Source of the DNA: Erodium maritimum
Taxonomy: Eukaryota; Streptophyta; Magnoliopsida; Geraniales; Geraniaceae
Reading direction: 5' to 3'
NCBI GenBank assembly: GCA_963921825.1
Contig: OY997588.1
Location: 59,838,803-59,902,802, forward strand
DNA length: 64,000 nucleotides
In this document: positions 33,259 to 44,630 of the stretch, piece by piece
Layout: each line of letters starts with the position of its first letter
How positions within the stretch are numbered: the first letter of the stretch is position 1
Notes under the pieces: generated by a model
Databases searched by the model: none
What the model saw: only the letters and a program-made list of their open reading frames with translations
Told to the model about the DNA's origin: nothing
Program-made: the position numbers and the translations under genes

Positions 33259-34417
33259 TGTTAGTCTTAGTGCCCGTAGTTCAATCCTAAATGTCCAAAT
33301 GTACATATCATCATTAGCAATAAAATTAAAGCGGCTTTATATTACTTATGTGTTGGAGTAATATATCGATGTGTGCTCTGATCTATTCCCACCATGCGAA
33401 TAGAACCATAGATCGAGATAGAACACACTCGATGGGTCCCTAGTCAACAAAGCTTCACTAGAAGCGACTAGTATGAAAGATGGCTCTTTATGGCTTACGT
33501 TCTGTTAGTCATTGGAATGGGATTCCGGAGTCTGATCATAGATATCATGTGGGACATGATATTGGACGACCCGCCCTGAATATGTACCATAGATTAAGTC
33601 ATGAACATATTCATTGTCGTAGCTTGTCATGTATCCTTAGACCAAGGAGTCTTTGTGATTGCTATGTAGTCAACAACTGAGTTTGACCTGAGCCTAACGT
33701 TGTCCGTAACAGGGCTTCCATAACGGCCAGGATTGGCTTGGGGACGGGCTACATGAGTGACACGAAAGGCGGCTAAGGGATTTATCCCTCATACTGAGGT
33801 ATGGGAAAGATATCGGTTCTCGGCCGCTTGATCGAGAGTGACTGAAAGAATAGCATGGCCATGCACATGATACTGGGTATCATATCTTCAGTCATCTCAC
33901 ATATCAAGGAACGGTGATTGAGAATAATAAGGATGACGGCTCTATGCCTTATCTCAATCAGGATATCGGAGATAAAAGGATAATGACAGGGACGACGGAA
34001 AGGTTAGAATCGACAGGGTCGATTCGCTATGCAGTGTCAGGCAATACTAAAGTCTCGTTAGTTGCCACTTAAATAGGATCAAGTAAAATGGGATTTTACG
34101 TTTATCTATTGACATGCATAAACCTAAGGGTCACACCGGAGGATGAAACTCATTGACACATATATGGAGAATGGCCAAAAGGGAGTTGTCTCGGGACATG
34201 ACCAAAACTGGGTTTTGGGTCATGGCCCGTAAGTGAATAGGAATTTACGGATCGAGACAAGGCTTGGAGTCTTGGGATTGATCGCGTCGGATAATGTTGG
34301 ACATTTCCGGTATGGAAGGCTTGCAGGCGATGAGCGAATCACGGGACCTCGTTGGAAATGGCCACGGGCCATGTTCCAAGAGGCCCATGAAAGGCCCATG
34401 CAACCAAGGCCCATGGA

Positions 34418-34446
34418 ACTAATTAATCAAGTCTTGATTAATTAGT
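34418..34446. other. Palindrome in Cop2 5' LTR
   Basis: ACTAATTAATCAAG and CTTGATTAATTAGT separated by one T. Also in the other LTRs at 41190-41218, 50536-50564 and 57309-57337, and in variant form in Cop1. Possible regulatory or RNA structure; function unknown. Confidence 0.75.
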
Positions 34447-34542
34447 ACTAAGTAAGTAAGACAAGGATTAAGGTGTTGGTGATTCACCACCTAACCCAAT
34501 CTTGTCTTGACATACTTTGTCCTATTTACACCTTACTTGACA

Positions 34543-34579
34543 CCATACTTGTCCCATGCCTTTAGTTGGACAAGTATGG
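34543..34579. other. Hairpin in Cop2 5' LTR
   Basis: CCATACTTGTCC and GGACAAGTATGG with a 13-base loop. It is conserved in the Cop2 and Cop4 LTR copies. Confidence 0.7.
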
Positions 34580-34946
34580 GTTTTGTTATGTTTAAGTCAT
34601 CTTTTTTCAACATAACAAACACAAGACAAGAATAGGAAACACATTTTCTCTCCCTCTTCCATGGCCATTTCGGGTTTGGCAAGCTCCCACCTCCATTTTT
34701 GTGTTCTTGAGTCCTCAAAGAGAAGAACTACGTGGCTTTGATTCCCATGTGGATACGTAGGCGTCTTGGAGACTCAAGCCAATCATTCGTTACCCGGTGT
34801 TCTTGTTTTGGTAAGAACTAGTGCTGAATTTTTCTCTTGTTAATCCATTCTTTGTTAGTTGTTTCATGGTTTTAATTGTCTCTTGGTTTTCATTGATTTT
34901 CCGCTGCGAGTTGGTTCATCTCCAACCCTACCTCGAGACCTAACAG

Positions 34947-34959
34947 TGGTATCAGAGCC
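34947..34959 (+). other. Cop2 primer binding site (tRNA-iMet type)
   Basis: TGGTATCAGAGCC, one base after the LTR. Confidence 0.93.
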
Positions 34960-36501
34960 GTGCTACCTTCGGGATTCACAAGACGGTGTTCAAAGTTTCG
35001 GTTTTGCTTGAAAGTTTCGTTTTTGGCATGTTGTTTTGCTAAATTGTTTGATAACATGTTTTAAATTCTTGTTTATGGATTTAATGCATGTAAAATGAAT
35101 TTTTGAAAATTATTTCAAATCTGGAAATTTTGAAAAAAATTTGATTTTTCGGGTCTCGGGAGCGGGACTCTCGGGGAGCCGAAACCGGGACCGAACGGGG
35201 CTCCGTTGGACGGAGCTAGGCCAAGCATGACCATTGGATGGTTGATATGCCAAGGCTAAACCGTTTTGTTAGTTATGACGAGTTTGGAACCGTCATGACG
35301 AACTCGAAGATCAAATGTTCAAAAGTTTCATTTTTGAACGGTTTCGATAAACCGAGCATCAAAAAATTTCGAAACTTGGCTATTAATTAAAACCGGAAAA
35401 TCACATGATGTTTGATAACATGCTTGTTTGATAACACGATGTGTGATGTGATGTTGGCATGGTGTACATAATAGCCCCGAGCTCGATTTAATTATTTATC
35501 GCTTTTCACGGCCTGCGAGCCGTTAGAGTTAGCGTGTAATTATTCTTTCAAGGTGTGGTCGTCGAACCACTTGTTTGTAATATTTATTTATTCCCGACCT
35601 GCGAGTCGTGTATTAAATTGTAATATTTTACTCAAGACGAAGAAAGGGCGAAAAGGTCATTTGGTGGCTTTTCGGGTGTTGGCATCGGCTTGGAGTCGGT
35701 GGAGCTCAAGAAGCTAGTGGGAGTTAGTTTAGGGGGCTATTATGTGCACATTTATCGCTTTATGCTTGGTTTAGTTTATGCATGATTAATTCTATGTGTT
35801 TTAGAATTGCATGCTTAACTTTATTTACCGAGCATATCACCTCACATGCAAAGATAAAATTGGAATTTTAATCCTTATGTGTGAGCCCTTAGAATCGTCA
35901 TTACATTGGATGTAGTTGACGGGTTCGAAGGAAGAATTACATTGGATGTAATTTGAGGCATCATTGCATTTGGAATGTAGTTGATGTGCTCATCGCATCT
36001 AGGATGTGTCAAAGTTTTAAACACAACCGGACAAGTAAAAGCGGGTCATGTCCGATACCTCCCAATTATCAACACCTTACTACCTCCCCGTCCTATGGGT
36101 GTCGTGCGCATTAGCGGAGCATCCATGGGAAAGCGGGGTAGTAGGTTTGGACGACATATGTGGGTGTCGTGCGCATCAGCGGAGCACCTACATAGTGACG
36201 GGCCATAGTTGAAAATTGGTGGACCCGACTACGATTCTCAGCCTGAGGTTGAGCTAGGGTAACAGATAGGGTAAGCCGTGTACATAAGTACATACCCTAG
36301 CCAAGAGTCACATTGGATGTGATTGGATAGAGTCCTACCTACATAGCTCGATTAAGTGGTGAGCATTAGTTCAGCTTAATCGAGTGAATCAAGGATCTTG
36401 GTTTCAGATTCTAAAGGTTTAGAATCGATTGTTGGTGTTTAAGCTTGATCTTCATAAAATTTATTCAGTTTACTGATTGAATTTTATCTATTGTAGATCA
36501 A
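34960..36501 (+). other. Cop2 leader
   Basis: 1.5 kb without a coding frame. Two direct copies of GGGTGTCGTGCGCAT(T/C)AGCG lie near 36096 and 36161, and several CATTGGATGTA(G/A) motifs lie between 35900 and 36320. Confidence 0.75.
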
Positions 36502-37210
36502 ATGGCAAATTCAGCGAACATTAATAGTTTGTCATTAAAAACCATTCTTGACAGGGTCAAGCTAAATGGGACAAACTATTTGGACTGGTACAGAATTTTG
36601 AGGATAGTCCTCAAGTCTGAACGCAAAGAATATGTCCTTGACAAGGCTGTCTCTAAGACCATATCAGAGTTACATGAAGTGTCATCAGCTGCTGAGAAGA
36701 ATATCTCAGGGATCTGGGATCCAAGGATATTCTGATGGTCAACAAGGGAATTGGAAGTGGCAAGGGCTGGGCCCATGCGCACTTGGCAGGAAAGATGAGA
36801 CACCTGAGAATGTCTGCTTCTACTGCCAACAGCCTGGTCATTGGAACCGGGATTACAGGAAGTTCACGGCTGATCTGAAGAAGGGCAGTGGGACTGCGCC
36901 TTCATCAAATAGCCTGGATGATCTGAAGAAGGGCAGTAGGACTGCGCCTTCATCAGGAAACCTGGATGATCTAAGGAAGGGCGGTGGGATCGTGCCTTCA
37001 TTCGGTATTAACTCTATAAAGCTACATCTCTCTACTTCCAAAGATTCATGGGTATTAGATACCAGGACTGAATCTCACACATGCACTTATATATGGTGGC
37101 TGAAAGTAGGAGATGTTTGGAAAGCACGAAGTGGACCTCAGAGTTGTGGCAACTGCTATAGGATCCATGAGTCTTGCTTTGCCAAGAGGCCTTGTCTTAG
37201 TACTGTATAA
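36502..37210 (+). pseudogene. Cop2 gag/protease remnant
   Basis: ATG at 36502 (MANSANINSLSLKTILDRV, NYLDWYRILRIVL), the normal start of this Copia gag. Almost all of the capsid region is missing: SERKEYVLDKAV leads within about 30 codons to a stop at 36735. A second frame (36632-37210) carries the zinc knuckle CFYCQQPGHWNRDY, whose last Cys is Tyr, then three repeats of DLKKGSGTAPSS type. The protease box reads WVLDTRTESHTC, with Arg where the catalytic DTG/DSG Gly should be. The Tyr change is shared by all three family copies; the protease box is shared by Cop4. Gag and protease are not functional. Confidence 0.88.
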
Positions 37211-38370
37211 TGTATATTGCATACCTACTTTTAGTAGGAATATTATATCTGTATCCGTGTTTGACAAGGAAGGATATAATGTTAATATTGGAAATGGAGT
37301 TTTCAATGTTCTATGCAATGATATGTTTTATACCAGTACTGACTTGGTTGGAGGATTGTACATATTAGATATGGGTAACAATGCCTCAAGTTCTATATAT
37401 TCCGTTAATACCAAGAGGTCTAAATCCAACGATTTAAACCTAACTCTGTTAAGGCACTATCATTTAGGTCGCATAAACAAGAAGCACCTATCAGCATTTC
37501 AGAAGTGCGGACTTTCAGGTTCATTCGAATTCCATTCGATCGATAGGTGCAAGGTTTGTTTGATGGGCAAAATGACTAAAGTGCCCTTTTATCAATCGCG
37601 ATGAAAGGGCGGGTGAATTATTGGGGCTGATACACTCAAATGTGTGTAGACCAATAACTTCACTTGGCAGGAGGGGTTTTAACTACTTTATCACATTTAC
37701 TGATGATTACAGTAAATATGGTTATGTCTATTCGCTGAGACATAAGTCTGAAGCTTTTGATAAATTCAAAGAGTTTAAGACTATAGTAGAAAACCAGCTC
37801 GACAAAGGTATTGAGGCACTTCGATTGGATCGAGGTGGAAAATACTTGACCATAGAGTTATTAGATCATCTAAAAGAGAATGGGATCCTTTAGGAATGGA
37901 CTCTTCCTGGGACACTGTAGTTGAAACGTGTAGCCAAACAGAGAAATCGGACATTGTTAGACAATGGTCCGTTCCATGATTAGTTGGACTGATCTCCCAA
38001 TCTCTTTCTGGGGTTATGCTCTAGAGACGACCGCATTCATAGTGAATCGGGCTTCGAGGAAGGGTGTGGAAGGGATACTATTTTAAAATGGTACGGGATG
38101 ATGCCCGCTTTGTCCTTCCTAAAGATTTGTGGTTGCGAGGCTTATGTGAAACATTTGGTTTCGACTAAGCTCGAACCAAGATCTGAGATATGCACCTTCG
38201 TGTGGTATCCCAAAGCAACAAGGGGATACTATTTCTACAATCCCAGTGAGAACATGGTGTTCGTCGCTTGGGGTGGGGTCTTTATGGAAAAGAAGTTTTG
38301 TTTCCAAAGACGTCATTGGGAGGACTGTGCATCTCGAAGAAATTCAGGATGGTACAGATCTGTCTAAACC
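37113..38370 (+). pseudogene. Cop2 integrase region
   Basis: The 37113-37604 stretch has CIPTFSRNIISVSVFDKEGY and HYHLGRINKKHL...CKVCLMGKMTK (zinc-binding domain, one position altered). 37621-37893 has FTDDYSKYGYVYSLRHKSEA and LRLDRGGKYL, the start of the Copia integrase core with catalytic Asp residues, and stops shortly before the expected catalytic Glu region. 38098-38367 holds LSFLKICGCEAYVKHLV. These lie in different frames with stops between. In the intact family, integrase inserts the cDNA into the chromosome. Confidence 0.87.
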
Positions 38371-38455
38371 AATTGGCAACCCAGTAGAAAGGAGCCAGAG
38401 ATTGTCGTAGAGTAAGAACCAATTCCTGTTACAATTCCGGAAGGTCCAAAGCGAT

Positions 38456-39386
38456 TTGAAAGGATCAATCTTCCACCTCCAAGATATGGTATCCGGAGGT
38501 GACAATGAAGTCATGGTGGATCACGATGATCCAGCCACCTTTCAGGAAGTCGTGGATGGGCCCAACTCCGAGTTATGGCTGGGAGCCATGAGGGAGGAAA
38601 TGCAATCCATGTCGGACAACCGAGTCTGGGAACCGGTTGATCCTATCAATGGTGTGAGGACCATAGGATGCAAATTGATCTTCAAGGTGAAGATGGACAT
38701 GGACGACAACCCTCTGACCTACAAAGCTCAACTGGTGGCGAAAGGTTATAGGCAGATCCAATGGTTTGACTATGAGGAAACCTTCTCCTTAGTGGCTATG
38801 GTCAAAATCGATCCAAATTCTTCTTGACATAACCGCGTATCATAATTACGAGATATGGCAAGTGGATGTCAAAACCGCTTTCCTAAATGGAAATTTGACT
38901 GAGTACGTTTGTATGTCTCGGCCCAAAGGTTTTGACGATCCGAAGAATAAAGGAAAGATTTATAAGTTGTTGAAATCCATTTATGGATTGAAACGAACTT
39001 CTCGGAGTTGGATCCTTCGTTTTGATGAAGCTGTAATTGGATTTGGCTTAATCAAGAACGAGGATGAATCTTGCGTTTATAAGAAGGCTAGTGGGAGCAA
39101 TATTACCTTTCTGGTTCTCATTGAAAACGACATCCCAACCTTGCACGAGACTAAAGCTTGGTTGAGGAAGTGTTTTTCAATAAAGGACTTAGGCGATGCT
39201 TCTCATATCTTAAGGATTAAGATATGTAGAGATCGCACCAAGAGGGTCTTGGATTTAAGTCAGGGAACCTATGTGAACAAGGCATTGAGTAGGTTCTTAA
39301 TGCTCGATTCAAAGAAAGTACTCTTACCCCCTAGTCAAGGAATTATCTCAGCAAGACTCAGTGTCCTAAGACACCTGATGAGCTGA
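38456..39386 (+). pseudogene. Cop2 reverse transcriptase lacking the YVDD box
   Basis: First part (38456-38827): ELWLGAMREEMQSMSDNRVW and YKAQLVAKGYRQ. Second part (38862-39386): MDVKTAFLNGNLTEYVCM and LLKSIYGLKRTSRSW. FLVL is then followed directly by IENDIPTLHETKAWL at about 39119. Copia RTs carry the catalytic YVDD box between these motifs (family knowledge). It is cleanly absent, an apparent loss of about seven codons without a frameshift. Cop1 and Cop4 have the same gap. A stop separates the two parts. This RT could not have been active. Confidence 0.9.
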
Positions 39387-39599
39387 AAAGGATGATGAGA
39401 ATCCTATGCGCCTGGGGGCAGGATCGATCATATATGCCATGACATGTATGAGACCAGACGTCTCGTAAGCCTTATGTTGTACCAGTAGACATCATTCTAA
39501 CCCGGGGGAAAGATGATGTTGAACTAGTCGTCGAAGGATGAGTAGACGCTAGTTTTCCAAGACAAATCCAGATGACTTTAGAAGTCAATCAGGATATGT

Positions 39600-40000
39600 G
39601 TTTACGCTGAATGGCAGAGCTTTAGCTGGGAAAGCGTAAAGCAAGATACCATTGCCGAATCTACGACAGAGGCCAAGTACATGGATGCTGCAGAGGCAGC
39701 TAAGGAGGCTATGTGGATTTGGAAATTCATGGCAGGGCTGGGTGTAATTAAAAACCCATCCAGTCCGGTGAATCCATTTTGCGACAACACAAGGGCCATT
39801 GCGCAAGCTAAAAGCCTAGATCGCATAACAAATCAAAACATGTACTGCGGCGTATCCACCTCATCAGATAAATACTGAACTGAGGTGAAGTGAAGATAAC
39901 CGATATTGCAACAGATGATAACATAGCCAACCCTTTGACTAAGGCAGTGTCACTGCCTGAACATGTTAGACATGTAAAGTCGATGGGGACATATTGGAGT
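39600..40000 (+). pseudogene. Cop2 RNase H remnant
   Basis: Open stretch 39681-39878 with AEAAKEAMWIWKFMAGLGV and FCDNTRAIAQAKSLDR, the Copia RNase H. The preceding part (STTEAKYM) is in frame, but earlier sequence is shifted. Confidence 0.82.
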
Positions 40001-40013
40001 TTAGATTGGAACT

Positions 40014-40029
40014 AGGGCAAGTGGGAGAT
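40014..40029 (+). other. Cop2 polypurine tract
   Basis: AGGGCAAGTGGGAGAT directly before the 3' LTR. Confidence 0.85.
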
Positions 40030-41717
40030 TGTTAGTCTTAGTGCCCGTAGTTCAATCCTAAATATCCAAATGTACATATCATCATTAGCAATAAAATTAA
40101 AGCGGCTTTATATTACTTATGTGTTGGAGTAATATATCGATGTGTGCTCTGATCTATGCCCACCATGCGAATAGAACCATAGATCGAGATAGAACACACT
40201 CGATGGGTCCCTAGTCGACAAAGCTTCACTAGAAGCGACTAGCATGAAAGATGGCTCTTTATGGCTTACGTTCTGTTAGTCATTGGAATGGGATTCCGGA
40301 GTCTGATCATAGATATCATATGGGACATGATATTGGACGACCCGCCCTGAATATGTACCATAGATTAAGTCATGAACATATTCATTGTCGCAGCTTGTCA
40401 TGTATCCTTAGACCAAGGAGTCTTTGTGATTGCTATGTAGTCAACAACTGAGTTTGACCTGAGCCTAACGTTGTCCGTAACAGGGCTTCCATAACGGCCA
40501 GGATTGGCTTGGGGACGGGCTACATGAGTGACACGAAAGGCGGCTAAGGGATTTATCCCTCATACTGAGGTATGGGAAAGATATCGGTTCTCGGCCGCTT
40601 GATCGAGAGTGACTGAAAGAATAGCATGGCCATGCACATGATACTGGGTATCATATCTTCAGTCATCTCACATATCAAGGAACGGTGATTGAGAATAATA
40701 AGGATGACGGCTTTATGCCTTATCTCAATCAGGATATCGGAGATAAAAGGATAATGACAGGGACGACGGAAAGGTTAGAATCGACAGGGTCGATTCGCTA
40801 TGCAGTGTTAGGCAATACTAAAGTCTCGTTAGTTGTCACTTAAATAGGATCAAGTAAAATGGGATTTTACGTTTATCTATTGACATGCATAAACCTAAGG
40901 GTCACACCGGAGGATGAAACTCATTGACACATATATGGAGAATGGCCAAAAGGGAGTTGTCTCGGGACATGACCAAAACTGGGTTTTGGGTCATGTGCCC
41001 GTAAGTGAATAGGACTTTACGGATCGAGACAAGGCTTGGAGTCTTGGGATTGATCGCGTCGGATAATGTTGGACATTTCCGGTATGGAAGGCTTGGAGGC
41101 GATGAGCGAATCACAGGACCTCATTGGAAATGGCCACGGGCCATGTTCCAAGAGGCCCATGAAAGGCCCATGCAACCAAGGCCCATGGAACTAATTAATC
41201 AAGTCTTGATTAATTAGTACTAAGTAAGTAAGACAAGGATTAAGGTGTTGGTGATTCACCACCTAACCCAATCTTGTCTTGCCATACTTTGTCCTATTTA
41301 CACCTTACTTGACACCATACTTGTCCCATGCCTTTAGTTGGACAAGTATGGGTTTTGTTATGTTTAAGTCATCTTTTTTCAACATAACAAACACAAGACA
41401 AGAATAGGAAACACATTTTCTCTCCCTCTTCCATGGCCATTTCGGGTTTGGCAAGCTCCCACCTCCATTTTTGTGTTCTTAAGTCCTCAAAGAGAAGAAC
41501 TACGTGGCTTTGATTCCCATGTGGATACGTAGGCGTCTTGGAGACTCAAGCCAATCATTCGTTACCCGGTGTTCTTGTTTTGGTAAGAACTAGTGCTGAA
41601 TTTTTCTCTTGTTAATCCATTCTTTGTTAGTTGTTTCATGGTTTTAATTGTCTCTTGGTTTTCATTGATTTTCCGCTGCGAGTTGGTTCATCTCCAACCC
41701 TACCTCGAGACCTAACA
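40030..41717 (+). repeat. Cop2 3' LTR
   Basis: 1,688 bp, TGTTAGTCTTAG to GAGACCTAACA. About 16 differences from the 5' LTR. In its first half it shares several variants with the Cop4 5' LTR. Confidence 0.95.
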
Positions 41718-41722
41718 CGTTC
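41718..41722. repeat. Cop2 target-site duplication, right (CGTTC)
   Basis: CGTTC after CCTAACA. Confidence 0.95.
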
Positions 41723-42056
41723 AACTCAGCTCAAGTAATCACTCACGATCGCCAACGTTTCCCATACCCGATCCATCCTACGCATCCTCTGTCCCAACTA
41801 CGAGTACGGTCCAGATCTTGTTTACATAGCCATCGTTCATCAGATCTGGTTGCAGCGTTGTGGGTGGGTTCATGAAGGAGAGCTGCACTGGAGGTGTCTT
41901 GGAGTACAACTCGAGGGTGGAGAAGTTGCGGACGACGATGACGAATGACCCGCTTCCCTCAAATCCCTAGTTCGTAAGGGTGTGTTCTTCGTCGTTTCCA
42001 CGAGAAAGTCACCAAAAATAGAGAACACAAGTTTCTGCAACACTTTCGGGGGCGGG
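41723..42056. other. Unassigned sequence between Cop2 and Gyp3, possibly host
   Basis: About 330 bp with no transposon features. On the minus strand 41778-41966 is an open frame of 62 residues (no ATG at its start) containing GSGSFVIVVRNFSTLELYSK and VNKIWTVLVVGTED, directly preceded by an AG. It could be an exon fragment of a host gene. I do not recognise the protein. Confidence 0.35.
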
Positions 42057-44276
42057 TGTTACAATCTTGTAGAGTTGGAATAGAAATGAAACTTAGACCA
42101 GGGAAGGAAGAGATTTGCAATTGATTTTCTTGAGAAACGATTTACAAGTTCTACATAAATTGAAGAACAAATTGAGAGAAATCTATTTCCTAAGAAAATA
42201 CAAAACAACATCCAAATCACTCACCCCCCAAAGGACAACCACAATCTGAAATATAAGACGCGTACTCTGAATTTGTTGACCAATTTTGGACCACTAGATG
42301 TCGTGCTTCCCACATGACGCAGAGCAATGAAGCAAGAAAAAGTAAGCACGTGATCGGCACGTAGGAGCTCACTAAACCAAAATGCACCGTTTGAAGACGT
42401 TATTCAACAAAAATGAAATGCGCTGTTAGTTGCTTGACATGTAAGGAACCTGACAAATGACCTCTCATTTGCTTGACATGTAAGGAAACTCAAGACAAGG
42501 TTCTGGCCACCCATTCTTGAAAATGGTGGCGTATCTAGGTGTCTCTTCCCATGTAGCATCTTGTAAAGCAGAATATTTCTACCGAATCAAATACTGAACT
42601 GCAACAACATTGTTCCTCTTGATAATTCGAGTCTGCAACAAAGCCAATGGTTGGTGCTTGAGCTGACCCTCATCAGTTACTTCAGGGAGATGATGTACTT
42701 GTCTGTTCTTTTGACCCAACTGCTTTTTAAGCAATGAAACATGAAAAACTAGGTGTATTTTTTATTTTGCTGACAATCTGATTTTGTAAGCAATTGAGCC
42801 AATTCTCTCAGTGATTTGAAATGGACCAAAGAATCTTGGGGAGAGCTTAAATTTTTTTTCTCAGATTGTCTGAGTTCTACCTATAAGACTGGAGTCTGAG
42901 ATATACCCCATCCCCCAAAGTAAATTCCCTCCCAGTCCTCTTTTTATCAGTATAAGCTTTCATCTTTGCTTGAGCATGTTCCAAATTATCTTTAAGAAGC
43001 TTTGAAAGTTCCACTTTAGATCTGATAAACCCCTGTACAACCTGTACAGTAGATTGCACCCCACCAAAGTGAATCGAGGGAGGAGGGAACCCATATATGG
43101 CTTCAAAAGGAGACATGTGCATGGCAGTGTGATAGCTAGTATTGTACCAAAATTAAGCAAAGGTCAGCCACTTGCTCCACTTCTTTGGAAGTTGGTGTGT
43201 TATGGATCTGAAGTATTGCTCAAGGCACTGATTTACCCTTTCAGATTGGCCATTAGATTGGGATGATAAGTTGTAGACATGTTCAGTTGGACCTCTAATT
43301 TTTTGAACAACTCCCTCCAAAAGTTATTCAGAAATATTTTATCTCTATAAGAAACAATGGATGCTGGTAATCCATGTTACTTGAATGTGTGATCAAAGAA
43401 AACCAGAGCCACTTGGGAAGCTGAAAAGGGATGGCTTAAAGGCAAGAAATGAGCATAGTTATTATATCTGTCAATCACCACCAGCATAGTATTTTTAGAA
43501 TCTGATTGAGGTAGACCTTCCACAAAATCCATTGCAATGTCAGACCAAGGTTTAGATGGGATGGGAAGAGTTTGAAGAAGGTAAGCATATGGTAGGTGCT
43601 CAGATTTACATTTCTGGCACACATCATACTCCTGAACAGATGTATAAATATCAGTTTTCATCTGAGGCAAAAAGAATAACTGCCTGATCCTCCTGGTAGT
43701 CACATTAATTCTTGAGTGTCCCCTAATAGGTGATTCATGGAGGCATGTTATAATATTCTTCCTCACATTGGTATCACTGCCAAGGTAAACCCTTTCCTTG
43801 TACAAAATAATTCCTTGTTGAATTTTATAGTGACTAGTGAGCCATATAATTAGTGGCAATAGAATGTTGGAGCAGTATCTTATGAACTTCTAGATCATTA
43901 TCATAAATAGATAATACCTCACTCATCCATGAAGGAACAACTATCGATATCTCATTCAGCTGGGCCTCAGGTAGTCTAGAAAGAGCATCTGCAGCTACAT
44001 TATCCTTTCCCTTCTTGAACTTTATCTTATAGTCCAGTCCCATTAGTTTAGCTAACCATTTATGCTGAAATGAAGTGGTCAGCTTCTATTCTAGTAAAAA
44101 TTTCAAACTTTAGTGGTCCGTCCTTAAAATAACACTTCCTGAAGAAAAGTAATGTCTTCATTTTTAAATGCAAGTAATCACAGTCAAGAGTTCCCTTTCA
44201 TAAGTAGACATTGCCAAATTCTTAGCCCACAATATCTTTGCTTAAGAATACAATAAGAATCCCTTCTTGCATTAGA

Positions 44277-44290
44277 CCCCCCCCCCCCCC
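44277..44290. repeat. C14 homopolymer inside Gyp3 RNase H
   Basis: Fourteen C residues, read as a Gly run on the minus strand. Length change here probably explains the local frameshift. Confidence 0.9.
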
Positions 44291-44625
44291 AATACCTTTG
44301 TTACATGCATATGCTTCAATGATGAATGGAAGAGAAAAATCATGCAACCTCAACACATGAGCAGTGGACATGACTAATTTCAGATGCTCAAAACTTAATT
44401 GTGCCTCAAGTGACCGTTGGAAGCAGTTCTTTTTCAAGAAGATATTGGTCAATGGCTTAGCAATTGTACCATAGTTTCTGATAAATCTCCTATAATACCC
44501 TGTCAAACCAAGGAATCCTATCAAGGATTTAAGAGTTGTTGGGATAGGCCAGTCCTGCATTGCTTGGACCTTACTAGGATCAATGGAAACTCCCTCAACA
44601 GAGATTATATGTCCCAAATATTCTA

Positions 44626-44630
44626 TATGG
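44626..44630. repeat. Cop3 target-site duplication, left (TATGG)
   Basis: TATGG before TGTTGGGATA; the right copy at 59361-59365 is CATGG, so four of five bases match. Confidence 0.75.

Larger units (their letters stand above)
33259..34945 (+). repeat. Cop2 5' LTR
   Basis: TGTTAGTCTTAG to GAGACCTAACA. Contains a 14-bp-arm palindrome (34418-34446) and a 12-bp-arm hairpin (34543-34579). Confidence 0.95.
33259..41717 (+). mobile_element. Cop2: Copia retrotransposon, complete in structure, defective in coding
   Basis: 8,459 bp with TSD CGTTC. LTRs are 1,687 and 1,688 bp and differ at about 16 positions by eye (about 1%). Primer site, 1.5-kb leader, gag, integrase, RT and RNase H are in Copia order, then the purine tract. 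The coding part has many stops and frameshifts, several shared with Cop4. Confidence 0.95.
42057..44630 (-). mobile_element. Gyp3: Gypsy retrotransposon, 3' part (left of Cop3)
   Basis: Minus-strand Gypsy pol from mid-RT to the C-terminus, continuing at 59361-61223 on the other side of Cop3. Removing Cop3 joins CDFGCNH to IEYLGHIIS in frame, a standard Gypsy RT sequence. The left boundary at TGTTACAATC (42057) is a guess from the TG start and its distance from the end of pol. About 400 bp between there and pol may be a short 3' LTR. Confidence 0.8.
42470..44630 (-). pseudogene. Gyp3 pol C-terminal half: RT end, RNase H, integrase, chromodomain
   Basis: From right to left: RT end GHIISVEGVSIDPSKVQAM and GFLGLTGYYRRFIRNYG (44222-44617); RNase H, disturbed by a C14 run at 44277-44290; NVAADALSRLPEAQ (about 44000). 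Integrase zinc-binding (HESPIRGH...CQKCKSEH) and core with DIAMDFVEGLP (43377-43859). Past a stop, HGLPASIVSYRDKIF has Tyr where the catalytic Asp of the usual SDRD belongs. Then MSPFEAIYGFPPPS (42877-43122) and a chromodomain-like tail (RIIKRNNVVAVQYLIR, ATWEETPRYATI; about 42480-42640) with a stop. It is inactive. Confidence 0.85.

Noticed and set aside
34233..34445. 70-codon frame recurring in Cop1, Cop2 and Cop4 LTRs (also 41005-41217, 50351-50563, 57124-57336), which could suggest an LTR-encoded peptide
   Set aside because: The LTRs are close copies, the opposite strand is open over much of the same stretch, and no domain is visible. Conservation is explained by shared LTR sequence.
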